A stretch of 64,000 nt of DNA, taken from the NCBI RefSeq assembly GCF_003002815.1, contig NZ_PVTF01000006.1:1-64000 (forward strand), written 5' to 3'. The notes under the pieces are model-generated. The model ran no database searches. It was not told where the DNA came from and saw only the letters and a program-made list of their open reading frames with translations. Every line of letters starts with the position of its first letter. The first letter of the stretch is position 1. This stretch comes from Umezawaea tangerina (GTDB lineage Bacteria > Actinomycetota > Actinomycetes > Mycobacteriales > Pseudonocardiaceae). The position numbers and the translations under genes were made by a program. Of the stretch, positions 8,624 to 15,657 are shown in pieces.

Positions 8624-8731
8624 CACTGACCTCCTGTGGATCGTTCGGCCGCTCAGGTGGATCGTGGCAAGAGTTGCGGACGGTCGGTGATACTTCCGCA
8701 GGACCTTCGGTGTGATGAGGAGATGACCGTG

Positions 8732-9184
8732 ATGGATTCGGTGGACGCCGCGATCGTGCACGAGTTGCAGAAGGACGCGCGGCTGGCGAACAAGGACCTG
8801 GCCGACCGCGTGAACGTCGCCGCCTCCACCTGCGTGGTCCGCCACCGCGCCCTGCGCGACCGCGGCGTGATCACCGGCTACCACGCGGAGATCGACCTCG
8901 CCGCCATCGGCAGGCCGGTGCAGGCGATCATCGCCGTCCGCATCCGCCCCCACACCCGTGCGATCGTCGGACCGTTCATGGAGTACGCGCTGTCGCTGTC
9001 CGAGACGCTCGCGGTGTCGCACGTGACGGGGCCGGACGACTTCCTGGTGCACGTGGCGGTGGCCGACACGGCGCACCTGCAGCGGTTGGTGCTGGACGGG
9101 TTCACCGCGCGGCGGGAGGTCGCCGAGGTGCACACCAACCTGCTGTTCGAGCACGTTCGCAAGCACACGGTGCCCGCGCGGTAA
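8732..9184 (+). CDS. Lrp/AsnC family transcriptional regulator
   Basis: The protein has about 150 residues. An AsnC-type winged HTH covers residues 1-60 (MDSVDAAIVHELQKDARLANKDLADRV, then ASTCVVRHRALRDRGVITGY). An alpha-beta RAM ligand-binding domain follows (residues about 65-140, with AIIAVRIRP and the EVAEVHTNLLFEH strand). The ATG at 8732 is preferred over that at 8723 because the AGGAG at 8718-8722 is then 9 nt away. The gene diverges from the Cys/Met lyase and presumably controls it and itself from the roughly 110-bp gap. Lrp-type proteins bind amino acids and wrap DNA as octamers. The effector is inferred to be a sulfur amino acid. Confidence 0.9.
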   Translation: MDSVDAAIVHELQKDARLANKDLADRVNVAASTCVVRHRALRDRGVITGYHAEIDLAAIGRPVQAIIAVRIRPHTRAIVGPFMEYALSLSETLAVSHVTGPDDFLVHVAVADTAHLQRLVLDGFTARREVAEVHTNLLFEHVRKHTVPAR

Positions 9185-9219
9185 GCGGCGGCGCCCCCGC
9201 GGCTGTGCTAGAGAAGTGC

Positions 9220-11070
9220 ATGCCGACCGATGTCCTGCGCGACCTCCTCGACGGCCGGTGGGCCGATCTCCGACGGACCTCCCGCGAGCTGCTGGCCACT
9301 GTGGAACCGGCACCGCCGGGGGACCTTGAGTCCCAGCGGGCCCGGACGTTCGAGCAGCTCCGGCTGCTCGCCGACGGCGGCCACGCGCTGACCGGGTTCC
9401 CCAAGGCCTACGGCGGGGCGGACGACGTGGGCGGGTCGGTGGTCGCGTTCGAGGTCCTGGGGTTCGGGGACCTGTCGTTGATGGTCAAGGCAGGCGTGCA
9501 GTGGGGGCTGTTCGGCGGGGCCGTCCAGGCGCTGGGCACGCAGGACCACCACGACCGGTACCTGCCGGGGATCATGAGCCTGGCGATCCCCGGCTGCTTC
9601 GCGATGACGGAGACCGGCCACGGGTCCGACGTGCAGCACCTGCGGACCACCGCGACCTACGACGCGGAGACACGGGAGTTCGTGGTCAACACACCGGACC
9701 GGGACGCCCGCAAGGACTACATCGGCAACGCGGCCCGCGACGGGCGGATGGCGGTGGTGTTCGCGCAGCTGGTCAGCGGAGGCGAGGAGCACGGCGTGCA
9801 CGCGCTGATGGTGCCCCTGCGCGACGAGCACGGGCAGGCGCTGCCGGGTGTGTCCATCGAGGACTGCGGCCCCAAGGCCGGGTTGAACGGGGTGGACAAC
9901 GGGCGGATCTCGTTCGACCACGTGCGGGTGCCGCGCACGGAGCTGCTCAACCGGTACGGGGACGTGGCCGAGGACGGGACGTACAGCAGCCCGATCGACG
10001 GCGCGGGGCGGCGGTTCTTCACGATGCTCGGCACGTTGGTGCGCGGGCGGATCAGCGTCGCGGGCGGCGCCGGGAGCGCGACGAAGAAAGCGCTCGCGCT
10101 GGCGGTCCGGTACGGGGAGGAGCGCAAGCAGTTCACCCGACCGGACGGCGAGGAGGTCGTGGTGCTGGACTACCTCGCGCACCAGCGGAAACTGCTGCCC
10201 GCGTTGGCGAAGACGTACGCGCTGCACTTCGCGCAGGAAGAGCTGGTGTCCGCGCTGCACGACGTGCAGGACGACCGGGGCAAGCGCGAGGTGGAGTCGC
10301 GGGCGGCCGGGATCAAGGCGGTCGCGACGTGGCACGCGACGGAGACGATCCAGGTGTGCCGGGAAGCCTGCGGCGGAGCCGGGTACCTGGCGGAGAACCT
10401 GCTGCCCCAGCTGAAAGCCGACACGGACGTGTTCACGACGTTCGAGGGCGACAACACGGTGCTGCTGCAACTGGTCGCGAAGGGGCTGCTGACGAGCTAC
10501 CGCGACCACGTCGGGGACCTGGACGCGTTGGGGATGGTGCGGTTCGTGGCCGACCAGTTCGTCGGGGTGGCCATCGAGAGGACGGCGGCGCGGGCGATCA
10601 TCGCGCGGCTGGTGAGCGGTGGGGACGACGGGCTGCTGGAGCGGGGGTGGCAGCTGCGGCAGCTGGAGTTCCGGGAGACGCACGTGCTGGAGGGGTTGGC
10701 CCGGAGGTTGAAGAGGGCTGGTGCTGGGGACGCGTTCGAGGTGTTCAACGCGGCGCAGGACCACGTGTTGCATGCGGCGCGGGCGCATGTGGACCGGGTG
10801 GTGATGGAGGCGTTCGTGGCGGGGGTGGATCGGTGTTCGGATCCTGGGGTCGCGGAGTTGTTGGGGAAGGTTTGTGACTTGTACGCGCTGTCGGTGATCG
10901 AGGGGGATCGGGGGTGGTTCTTGGAGCACGGGGGGTTGACGGCGGCGGGGTCGAAGGGGGTTACGCAGGCGGTTAACGGGTTGTGCGGGGAGTTGAGGGG
11001 GAGGGTTGGGGAGTTGGTGGAGGGGTTCGGGATTCCGGAGGTGTGGATGAGGGTGGGGATGGTGGGGTGA
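9220..11070 (+). CDS. Acyl-CoA oxidase/dehydrogenase family protein
   Basis: This 616-residue flavoprotein of beta-oxidation is longer than ordinary acyl-CoA dehydrogenases (about 380-400) and matches the acyl-CoA oxidase-like group. CFAMTETGHGSDVQHLRTTA (residues about 127-146) is the FAD/substrate loop. DKLN-type contacts are replaced by PKAGLNGVDNGRISFDHVRVPR. The C-terminal domain contains TTFEGDNTVLLQLVAKGLL, with the catalytic-base region FEGDN typical of ACOX. The ATG at 9220 was chosen because homology begins there. The last 150 bases become extremely G-rich (GGG, GTG, AGG codons) and run into the composite repeat. The substrate is probably medium or long acyl-CoA, by family only. Confidence 0.88.
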   Translation: MPTDVLRDLLDGRWADLRRTSRELLATVEPAPPGDLESQRARTFEQLRLLADGGHALTGFPKAYGGADDVGGSVVAFEVLGFGDLSLMVKAGVQWGLFGGAVQALGTQDHHDRYLPGIMSLAIPGCFAMTETGHGSDVQHLRTTATYDAETREFVVNTPDRDARKDYIGNAARDGRMAVVFAQLVSGGEEHGVHALMVPLRDEHGQALPGVSIEDCGPKAGLNGVDNGRISFDHVRVPRTELLNRYGDVAEDGTYSSPIDGAGRRFFTMLGTLVRGRISVAGGAGSATKKALALAVRYGEERKQFTRPDGEEVVVLDYLAHQRKLLPALAKTYALHFAQEELVSALHDVQDDRGKREVESRAAGIKAVATWHATETIQVCREACGGAGYLAENLLPQLKADTDVFTTFEGDNTVLLQLVAKGLLTSYRDHVGDLDALGMVRFVADQFVGVAIERTAARAIIARLVSGGDDGLLERGWQLRQLEFRETHVLEGLARRLKRAGAGDAFEVFNAAQDHVLHAARAHVDRVVMEAFVAGVDRCSDPGVAELLGKVCDLYALSVIEGDRGWFLEHGGLTAAGSKGVTQAVNGLCGELRGRVGELVEGFGIPEVWMRVGMVG

Positions 11071-11167
11071 GGGTTTGGTTGTGGTCGCTGGCGACTGGGG
11101 GGCCCGGCCCTCGGTTGCGTTGTGGCCACCCGTGGGAAGCCCGGCCCCCGGCGCGCGATTGTCTCAA

Positions 11168-11222
11168 TGCTCGATCTTGCTTGTCAAGACGATAGGGCTG
11201 TCTTGACAAGCAAGATCGAGCA
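11168..11222. repeat. Composite repeat copy A: 22-bp perfect hairpin with shared 11-nt loop
   Basis: The left arm 11168-11189 and right arm 11201-11222 are perfectly complementary, with an inner part TTGTCAAGA/TCTTGACAA. The loop is CGATAGGGCTG (11190-11200). It lies between convergent genes. Copy B (38555-38609) has the same loop and inner stem, and the outer stem differs at two positions compensated on the other arm. Could act as a bidirectional terminator or a processed RNA. Confidence 0.9.
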
Positions 11223-11254
11223 GGAGGGCGCTGTGGATCGGGGGCAGAGGGGAA

Positions 11255-11488
11255 GTCTGGCTTCGCCAGCATCGAGCTGCGCTCGACAGGGCATCCTCGC
11301 TCCGCGTCAGACGAGGCATCGGGCTCCGCCCGACAAGGCATCCTCGGCTGCGCCGTCGGACAAGGCATCCTTGGCTTCGCCGTTGGACGGGGCATCCGCG
11401 CTTCGCGGCGGACAGGGCATCCTTGCTGCGCGGCGGACAAGGCCCCAGGCGCTTCGCGCCGGATGCGCGCTGGCGGGCTGCGCCCAGC
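11255..11488. repeat. Array of about nine mini-palindromes (copy A)
   Basis: This is a tandem series of imperfect 22-27 bp units of the form GCATCC-(stem)-GCTNCGC-(stem)-GGACAAG. Examples are GGGCTCCGCCCG (palindrome around TCC), GGCTGCGCC and GGCTTCGCC. It ends in a distinctive block, CCCCAGGCGCTTCGCGCC then GGATGCGCGCTGGCGGGCTG, also found in copies B and C. Open frames through it are by-products of the repeat and have no recognisable protein features. The remaining non-genic sequence, 11489-11555, is G/T-rich without other structure. Confidence 0.85.
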
Positions 11489-11555
11489 GTGGAGGGGGTT
11501 GGTGGGTGCTTGTTTTGCGTTGGGCTGGGTGGGCGTTAGTAGGTGGTTGGTGGGG

Positions 11556-12299
11556 TTAGAGGCATTTTGCGTTTGTGTCGCGTAGTTGGACGAAGGTGAC
11601 TTCGTTGGTTGTGGGGTTGAAGTCGAAGTCGAGCATCCAGCCTGCTTGGCCGTGGGCGGGCATTTCGTAGCGGCCCGGGGAGGTCAGGCCGAGGCCGCGG
11701 CCTAGGTAGGTTTTGCGGAGGTCGGTCAGTGAGGAGCCTTGGCCGATTCCATCAGCTGTTCTGGCGGTTTTGGGGGCGCCGATGAGGCGGAGTTTGCCTT
11801 GGCCGAAGGAGACGACGCCGGTGGGGTTGGTGGGGCCGACCAACTGGGCGATGCGGTCGGTGGTGGAGGAGGCCATGACGGCCGCGGCGCTGACCGCCAG
11901 AGCGGCGTCGGCGCTGCGGGAGGCCCAGGAGAGCTGGTCTGCGGCGGGGGCGTCGGGGGCCGGGGAGGGGCCGATTCTGGTGGTGAGGTCTTCGACTCTG
12001 CGGACGGCGTCGCGGTAGGCGGTGTCGTTGGCCTGGTCGGCGGCCAGCGCGGCGGGGTCGGGGGTGGGGCCGTTGGTGAAGGAGTAGTAGTCGCAGCCTG
12101 CGATGACGGCCAGGGGCTCGGGTGAGAGCTCGCCGGTGGCGAGGGCCTCCTGTTTCGACATGCCGGGAGTGAGCGGGCCCCAGCCCTCCGCGCCGAAAAC
12201 CCGGGTCGCGGGCGGCCCACCGTCGGTCGCGGGCATGCACGCCGTGGTGGCGAGCACCGCGGCGACCGCGGTGAGCCCGGCTAATCGGCCAGTGTTCAC
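11556..12299 (-). CDS. Exported protein of unknown function, possible lipoprotein
   Basis: About 247 residues. The N-terminus VNTGRLAGLTAVAAVLATTAC is a short signal sequence. The cysteine follows TTA rather than a canonical LxG/A lipobox, so lipidation is uncertain. The mature protein contains GPLTPGMSKQEALATGEL and GCDYYSFT, then a helical Ala-rich middle. A C-terminal block (LTDLRKTYLGRGL ... VTFVQLRDTNAKCL) resembles repeated modules in actinobacterial cell-envelope proteins. No enzymatic motif is visible. The GTG at 12297-12299 fits the signal peptide best. An ATG at 12324-12326 is possible. The 3' half is C/A-rich in the coding strand, matching the plus-strand G/T bias around the adjacent repeat. 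Confidence 0.6.
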   Translation of the reverse strand: MNTGRLAGLTAVAAVLATTACMPATDGGPPATRVFGAEGWGPLTPGMSKQEALATGELSPEPLAVIAGCDYYSFTNGPTPDPAALAADQANDTAYRDAVRRVEDLTTRIGPSPAPDAPAADQLSWASRSADAALAVSAAAVMASSTTDRIAQLVGPTNPTGVVSFGQGKLRLIGAPKTARTADGIGQGSSLTDLRKTYLGRGLGLTSPGRYEMPAHGQAGWMLDFDFNPTTNEVTFVQLRDTNAKCL

Positions 12300-12366
12300 A
12301 AGATCGACGGTAGAGGAGAAAACCATTGCGGCGAAAAGGTTTCCACGCCAACGGGGAATAGTCGGG

Positions 12367-12675
12367 CTAGGCGACTCCGGCAAGCCGCAGTCCTGCGGTC
12401 GTGGCGGCGGCGAGCACGACGACGAGGACGAACGGGGCCTTGCGCCAAGCGGCCAGACCGCCGACGGCCACGCCGACGGGGAGCGCCCAGCCTGCGAAGT
12501 GGGCGCTCTTGGTGAGCGAGGCCGTGGCGACCAGGGCCACCAGGAGGACGGTGGCGGCGGTGGACATGAGCTCGCGGACGCGGTCGGACAGGGTGATCCG
12601 GTCGCGCAGGAACGGGCCCGCGACGCGGAACGCGTAGGTGCCGACGGCGAGCAGGAGGACGGCGAGGACGGTCAT
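12367..12675 (-). CDS. azlD: AzlD-type branched-chain amino acid export subunit
   Basis: This 102-residue protein has four hydrophobic segments, starting MTVLAVLLLAVGTYAFRVAGPFL, the characteristic AzlD opening. AzlD pairs with AzlC to export branched-chain amino acids or analogues such as 4-azaleucine. Its ATG overlaps the azlC stop by four bases (ATGA), so translation is coupled. It ends with LAAATTAGLRLAGVA without further domains. The small gap to the next minus-strand gene (12300-12366) holds no visible element. Confidence 0.9.
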   Translation of the reverse strand: MTVLAVLLLAVGTYAFRVAGPFLRDRITLSDRVRELMSTAATVLLVALVATASLTKSAHFAGWALPVGVAVGGLAAWRKAPFVLVVVLAAATTAGLRLAGVA

Positions 12676-13355
12676 CGGCGCACCGCCGGGACGGGCAGGC
12701 GGAGGGCCAGCAGGCCGACCAGGGCCAGCAGGACGGGCACGCCCGCGGGGACGAACGGGGTCGCGACGAGGGCGACGACCGCGCCGAGCACGGCGGCGCG
12801 CAAGGTGGCCGAGTCGCGCAGGGAGGGGAGCACGAGGGCCAGCAGGGCGGCCGGGAACGCGGCGTCCAGGCCGAACGCGCCGGGGTCGCCGATCGACTGG
12901 CCGACGAGCGCACCGGCGAGGTCGCCCGCGTTCCAGGCGACGAACAGGGTGGCGCCGCAGGCCCAGTAGGCGGTGCGGGCGCGCACGGGGTCGCGTTGGG
13001 CGAGGGCGAAGGCGACCGTCTCGTCGACCAGCAGGTGGCTGCCGACGAGCCTGCCGAACCAGCTGCGACCGAGCAGGTCGCCGAGGGCCAGGCCGAACGG
13101 GAGGTGCCGGACGTTGAGCACCAGACCAGCCAGCACGGCCGCGGCGGGCGAGCCGCCCGCGGCGACGATGCCGACCGCCATGAACTGGGCACCACCGGCG
13201 AAGATCACCACGGACATGAGCACCGGCATCCACCACGGGGAGCCGGAGGCCACCGTGATCGCGCCGAACGAGGCGCCGTTCACCGCCGCCCCGGCCGCTA
13301 TCGCGAGGACGTCGCGCAGCAGCGCCGCATCGAGTGTTCGCCAAATCGAACGCAT
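12672..13355 (-). CDS. azlC: AzlC-type branched-chain amino acid exporter
   Basis: This 227-residue membrane protein contains the AzlC motifs SFGAITVASGSPWWMPVLMS (about 29-48), FAGGAQFMAVGIVAAGGSPAA and NVRHLPFGLALG (about 80-91), and VDETVAFAL. With AzlD it forms an amino-acid efflux permease. The gene pair is divergently transcribed from an XRE-cupin regulator, which is a recurrent arrangement and suggests the regulator controls export in response to a small ligand. The 76-bp divergent gap carries an inverted repeat. The start ATG is internal to a rich coding context with no better upstream option. Confidence 0.92.
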   Translation of the reverse strand: MRSIWRTLDAALLRDVLAIAAGAAVNGASFGAITVASGSPWWMPVLMSVVIFAGGAQFMAVGIVAAGGSPAAAVLAGLVLNVRHLPFGLALGDLLGRSWFGRLVGSHLLVDETVAFALAQRDPVRARTAYWACGATLFVAWNAGDLAGALVGQSIGDPGAFGLDAAFPAALLALVLPSLRDSATLRAAVLGAVVALVATPFVPAGVPVLLALVGLLALRLPVPAVRR

Positions 13356-13382
13356 GGTCCTCTACGATGAACACCGGACCGC

Positions 13383-13400
13383 CGTTCGTCAAGGCGAACG
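13383..13400. promoter_or_regulatory. Inverted repeat in the azlC/XRE-cupin divergent gap
   Basis: CGTTCG (13383-13388) and CGAACG (13395-13400) form an inverted repeat with a 6-bp spacer. A further half-site, GCGAAC, lies near 13414-13419. It is a candidate operator for the XRE-cupin protein. Confidence 0.45.
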
Positions 13401-13431
13401 CCAAGACTGCTGTAGCGAACACAGGAGCACC

Positions 13432-13989
13432 ATGGAACGGACCACCGCGCCGCTGGAGGTCATCGCGGCGGCCCTGCGCCGGGAACGCGGCCGCGTCGGC
13501 CTGTCGCTCAGCGAGCTGGCGAAGCGGGCGGGCATCGCGAAGTCCACGCTGTCGCAGCTGGAGTCGGCGAGCGGCAACCCCAGCGTGGAGACGCTGTGGG
13601 CACTGGGCGTGGCGCTGAACGTGCCGCTCAGCAGGCTCGTCGACCCGCCGGTGGGCCGGGTCCAGGTCATCCGCGCGGGCGAGGGCCCCGCGATCTACTC
13701 GGAGCGCTCCCACTACACCGCGACGCTGCTGGCCTCCTGCCCGCCCGGCGCCCGCCGCGACGTCTACCACGTGGCCCTGGAACCGGGTCCGGCGCGCGAG
13801 TCCGAACCCCACATGGCGGGCACCGTCGAGCACATCGTCGTCAGCACCGGCAGCCTGGTCGCGGGTCCGCTCGACGCCCCGGTCGAGATCGGCGTCGGCG
13901 ACTACCTCGTCTACCCCGGCGACCTCGCCCACACCTGCCGCGCCCTGGAGCCCGGCACCACCGCGATCATGGTGATGGAGCACGTGTAG
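13432..13989 (+). CDS. XRE-family transcriptional regulator with C-terminal cupin domain
   Basis: 185 residues. The HTH_3 domain covers residues about 9-65 (LRRERGRVGLSLSELAKRAG, then SKSTLSQLE-like IAKSTLSQLESASGNPSVET). The C-terminal cupin barrel spans about 75-185 (HIVVSTGSLVAGPLDAPVEIG, GDYLVYPGDLAHTC). This architecture usually senses a small metabolite through the cupin and represses a neighbouring transporter or catabolic gene. An AGGAG site lies 4 nt before the ATG. It is divergent from azlCD, which is therefore its probable target. Confidence 0.92.
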   Translation: MERTTAPLEVIAAALRRERGRVGLSLSELAKRAGIAKSTLSQLESASGNPSVETLWALGVALNVPLSRLVDPPVGRVQVIRAGEGPAIYSERSHYTATLLASCPPGARRDVYHVALEPGPARESEPHMAGTVEHIVVSTGSLVAGPLDAPVEIGVGDYLVYPGDLAHTCRALEPGTTAIMVMEHV

Positions 13990-14004
13990 CGGGGCCCCGG
14001 AACG

Positions 14005-14044
14005 CCGGAAGGGCCCACACCCCTTCGGGTGCGGGCCCTTCCGG
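14005..14044. terminator. Bidirectional hairpin terminator
   Basis: CCGGAAGGGCCC (14005-14016) pairs with GGGCCCTTCCGG (14033-14044), with inner CACCC/GGGTG pairing and a CTTC loop. It lies between the convergent XRE-cupin gene and pdxS. Confidence 0.85.
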
Positions 14045-14056
14045 ACGGACGAGGGA

Positions 14057-14968
14057 CTACCAGCCGCGCTCGGCGAGGCGGTGCGGCTCCGGGATCTCCT
14101 CCACGTTGATCCCCACCATCGCCTCGCCCAGCCCGCGCGAGACCTTGGCGATCACGCTCGGGTCGTCGTAGAACGTCGTGGCCTTCACGATGGCCTCGGC
14201 GCGCTGCTCCGGGTTGCCGGACTTGAAGATGCCCGAACCGACGAACACGCCCTCGGCGCCCAGCTGCATCATCATCGCCGCGTCCGACGGGGTGGCGATG
14301 CCGCCCGCGGTGAACAGCACGACGGGCAGCTTGCCCGCCTCGGCGACCTCGCGGACGAGGTCGTACGGCGCCTGGAGCTCCTTGGCCGCCACGTACAGCT
14401 CGTCGGGGCTGAGGTTCTGCAGCCGGCGCAGCTCGCCGCCGATCTTGCGCATGTGGGTGGTGGCGTTGGAGACGTCACCGGTGCCCGCCTCGCCCTTGGA
14501 GCGGATCATGGCCGCGCCCTCGGTGATGCGGCGCAGCGCCTCGCCGAGGTTCGTCGCACCGCAGACGAAGGGCACGGTGAACTGCCACTTGTCGATGTGG
14601 TTGGTGTAGTCCGCCGGGGTGAGCACCTCGGACTCGTCGATGTAGTCGACGCCGAGGGACTGGAGGACCTGCGCCTCGACGAAGTGGCCGATGCGCGCCT
14701 TCGCCATCACCGGGATGGACACGGTGGCGATGATCTCGTCGATCATGTCGGGGTCGCTCATCCGCGACACGCCGCCCTGCGCGCGGATGTCGGCCGGGAC
14801 GCGCTCGAGTGCCATCACCGCGACGGCACCGGCGTTCTCCGCGATCTTCGCCTGCTCGGCGTTGACCACGTCCATGATCACGCCGCCCTTGAGCATCTCC
14901 GCCATGCCGCGCTTGACGCGCGAGGTCCCGGTCACCTGACCGGCGTCGGAGTCGGAAGAAGTGGTCAC
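14057..14968 (-). CDS. pdxS: Pyridoxal 5'-phosphate synthase lyase subunit PdxS
   Basis: This 303-residue TIM-barrel enzyme condenses ribose 5-phosphate, glyceraldehyde 3-phosphate and ammonia into pyridoxal phosphate. Asp33 (GGVIMDVVN), Lys90 ([10 protein letters not shown]) and Lys158 ([11 protein letters not shown]) correspond to the known active-site Asp and two Schiff-base lysines. [29 protein letters not shown] near the C-terminus is a family signature. The usual partner pdxT is not adjacent but 8.3 kb downstream on the same strand. Upstream in many actinobacteria lies the PIM operon, here 18 kb away. About 20 extra N-terminal residues rich in Ser, Asp and Thr precede the conserved RVKRGMAEM. 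Confidence 0.98.
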   Translation of the reverse strand: MTTSSDSDAGQVTGTSRVKRGMAEMLKGGVIMDVVNAEQAKIAENAGAVAVMALERVPADIRAQGGVSRMSDPDMIDEIIATVSIPVMAKARIGHFVEAQVLQSLGVDYIDESEVLTPADYTNHIDKWQFTVPFVCGATNLGEALRRITEGAAMIRSKGEAGTGDVSNATTHMRKIGGELRRLQNLSPDELYVAAKELQAPYDLVREVAEAGKLPVVLFTAGGIATPSDAAMMMQLGAEGVFVGSGIFKSGNPEQRAEAIVKATTFYDDPSVIAKVSRGLGEAMVGINVEEIPEPHRLAERGW

Positions 14969-15089
14969 GGCCAGCCTTTCGAAAAGGGGTGTTCGGACCA
15001 GGCCATCCTACGACCGACGTGGACCGCCGGCGCGGGCCAATCCAGCCCGTTCCCGGCAGTCCACTTCACATCCCGCCGCAGGTGGTGGC

Positions 15090-15569
15090 CTACGCCACGT
15101 GGAAGGGCCACCTCGTCGGCGTGCGCAGGTCCGCCTCCCAGCCGAGGACCACCCTCGGCCGGACCAGGAACGCCGAGCCGACCGTCCCGTCACCGTCGCG
15201 CACGCCGTCGCCGTCCGGCTCGAACGTCCAGGAGTACTTGGCGTTGTAGGCCGCGAGCGCCTCCGGGGACACGTCGACCGAGGCGGCGCCCTCGACGACG
15301 ACCACCTCGTCGGCCGCGGCCGGGTGCACGGAGATCTCCGGGTTCTTGGCCAGGTTCCGCGCCGCGGACGACCCGGTGGAGAACCAGAACCCGCTGTCCA
15401 GCCACACGCCCCAGACCGGCCGGGTGTGCGGACTGCCGTCCGGCCTGGTGGTCGCGATCCAGAAGTCGCGAGCGCGGTCGAGCCGCTCGCGCGCCCACGA
15501 CCAGGGCAGCAGCTCGCCCTGCGCCACCGGCTGACCGAACAGCACCGGATGCTCCGGAATCGGCTCCAA
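15090..15569 (-). CDS. Pyridoxamine 5'-phosphate oxidase-like flavin/F420-binding protein
   Basis: 159 residues with the split-barrel pattern of the PNPOx-like superfamily. DFWIATTRPDGSPHTRPVWGVWLDSGFWFSTGSSAARNLAKNP (about 35-77) contains the strand that binds the phosphate of FMN or F420. Members include F420-dependent reductases and heme-degrading enzymes, and which one this is cannot be told. A TTG start (15567-15569) is inferred because GAGGGG lies 8 nt upstream and homology begins there. It is 121 bp upstream of pdxS on the same strand, but true PNPOx (PdxH) motifs are not obvious. A direct role in vitamin B6 is therefore only suggested by position. Confidence 0.75.
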   Translation of the reverse strand: MEPIPEHPVLFGQPVAQGELLPWSWARERLDRARDFWIATTRPDGSPHTRPVWGVWLDSGFWFSTGSSAARNLAKNPEISVHPAAADEVVVVEGAASVDVSPEALAAYNAKYSWTFEPDGDGVRDGDGTVGSAFLVRPRVVLGWEADLRTPTRWPFHVA

Positions 15570-15657
15570 CGTCTTGTCCCCTCAGCGGGTTCGGGTGTGA
15601 GATCGGACACTAAACACCGGCAACCGTTGACGTCCGCGGGTCATGGAGGGCAGATCC

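Noticed and set aside
11255-11488. CRISPR array
   Set aside because: The units are themselves palindromic and vary in sequence and length, with no constant repeat plus unique spacers and no cas genes in the window.
11122-11559. Open frame of 145 codons (and opposite-strand frames) through the repeat region
   Set aside because: It runs through the hairpin and mini-palindrome array; the composition is set by the repeats, related frames appear in the other copies, and there is no ribosome site or domain.
13432-13989. Regulator of pdxS
   Set aside because: It is convergent with pdxS and separated by a strong terminator; its divergent partner is azlCD.
15090-15569. pdxH (true pyridoxamine phosphate oxidase) next to pdxS
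   Set aside because: The fold is PNPOx-like but PdxH-specific C-terminal motifs are not seen, and an organism with PdxS/PdxT does not need it for synthesis.
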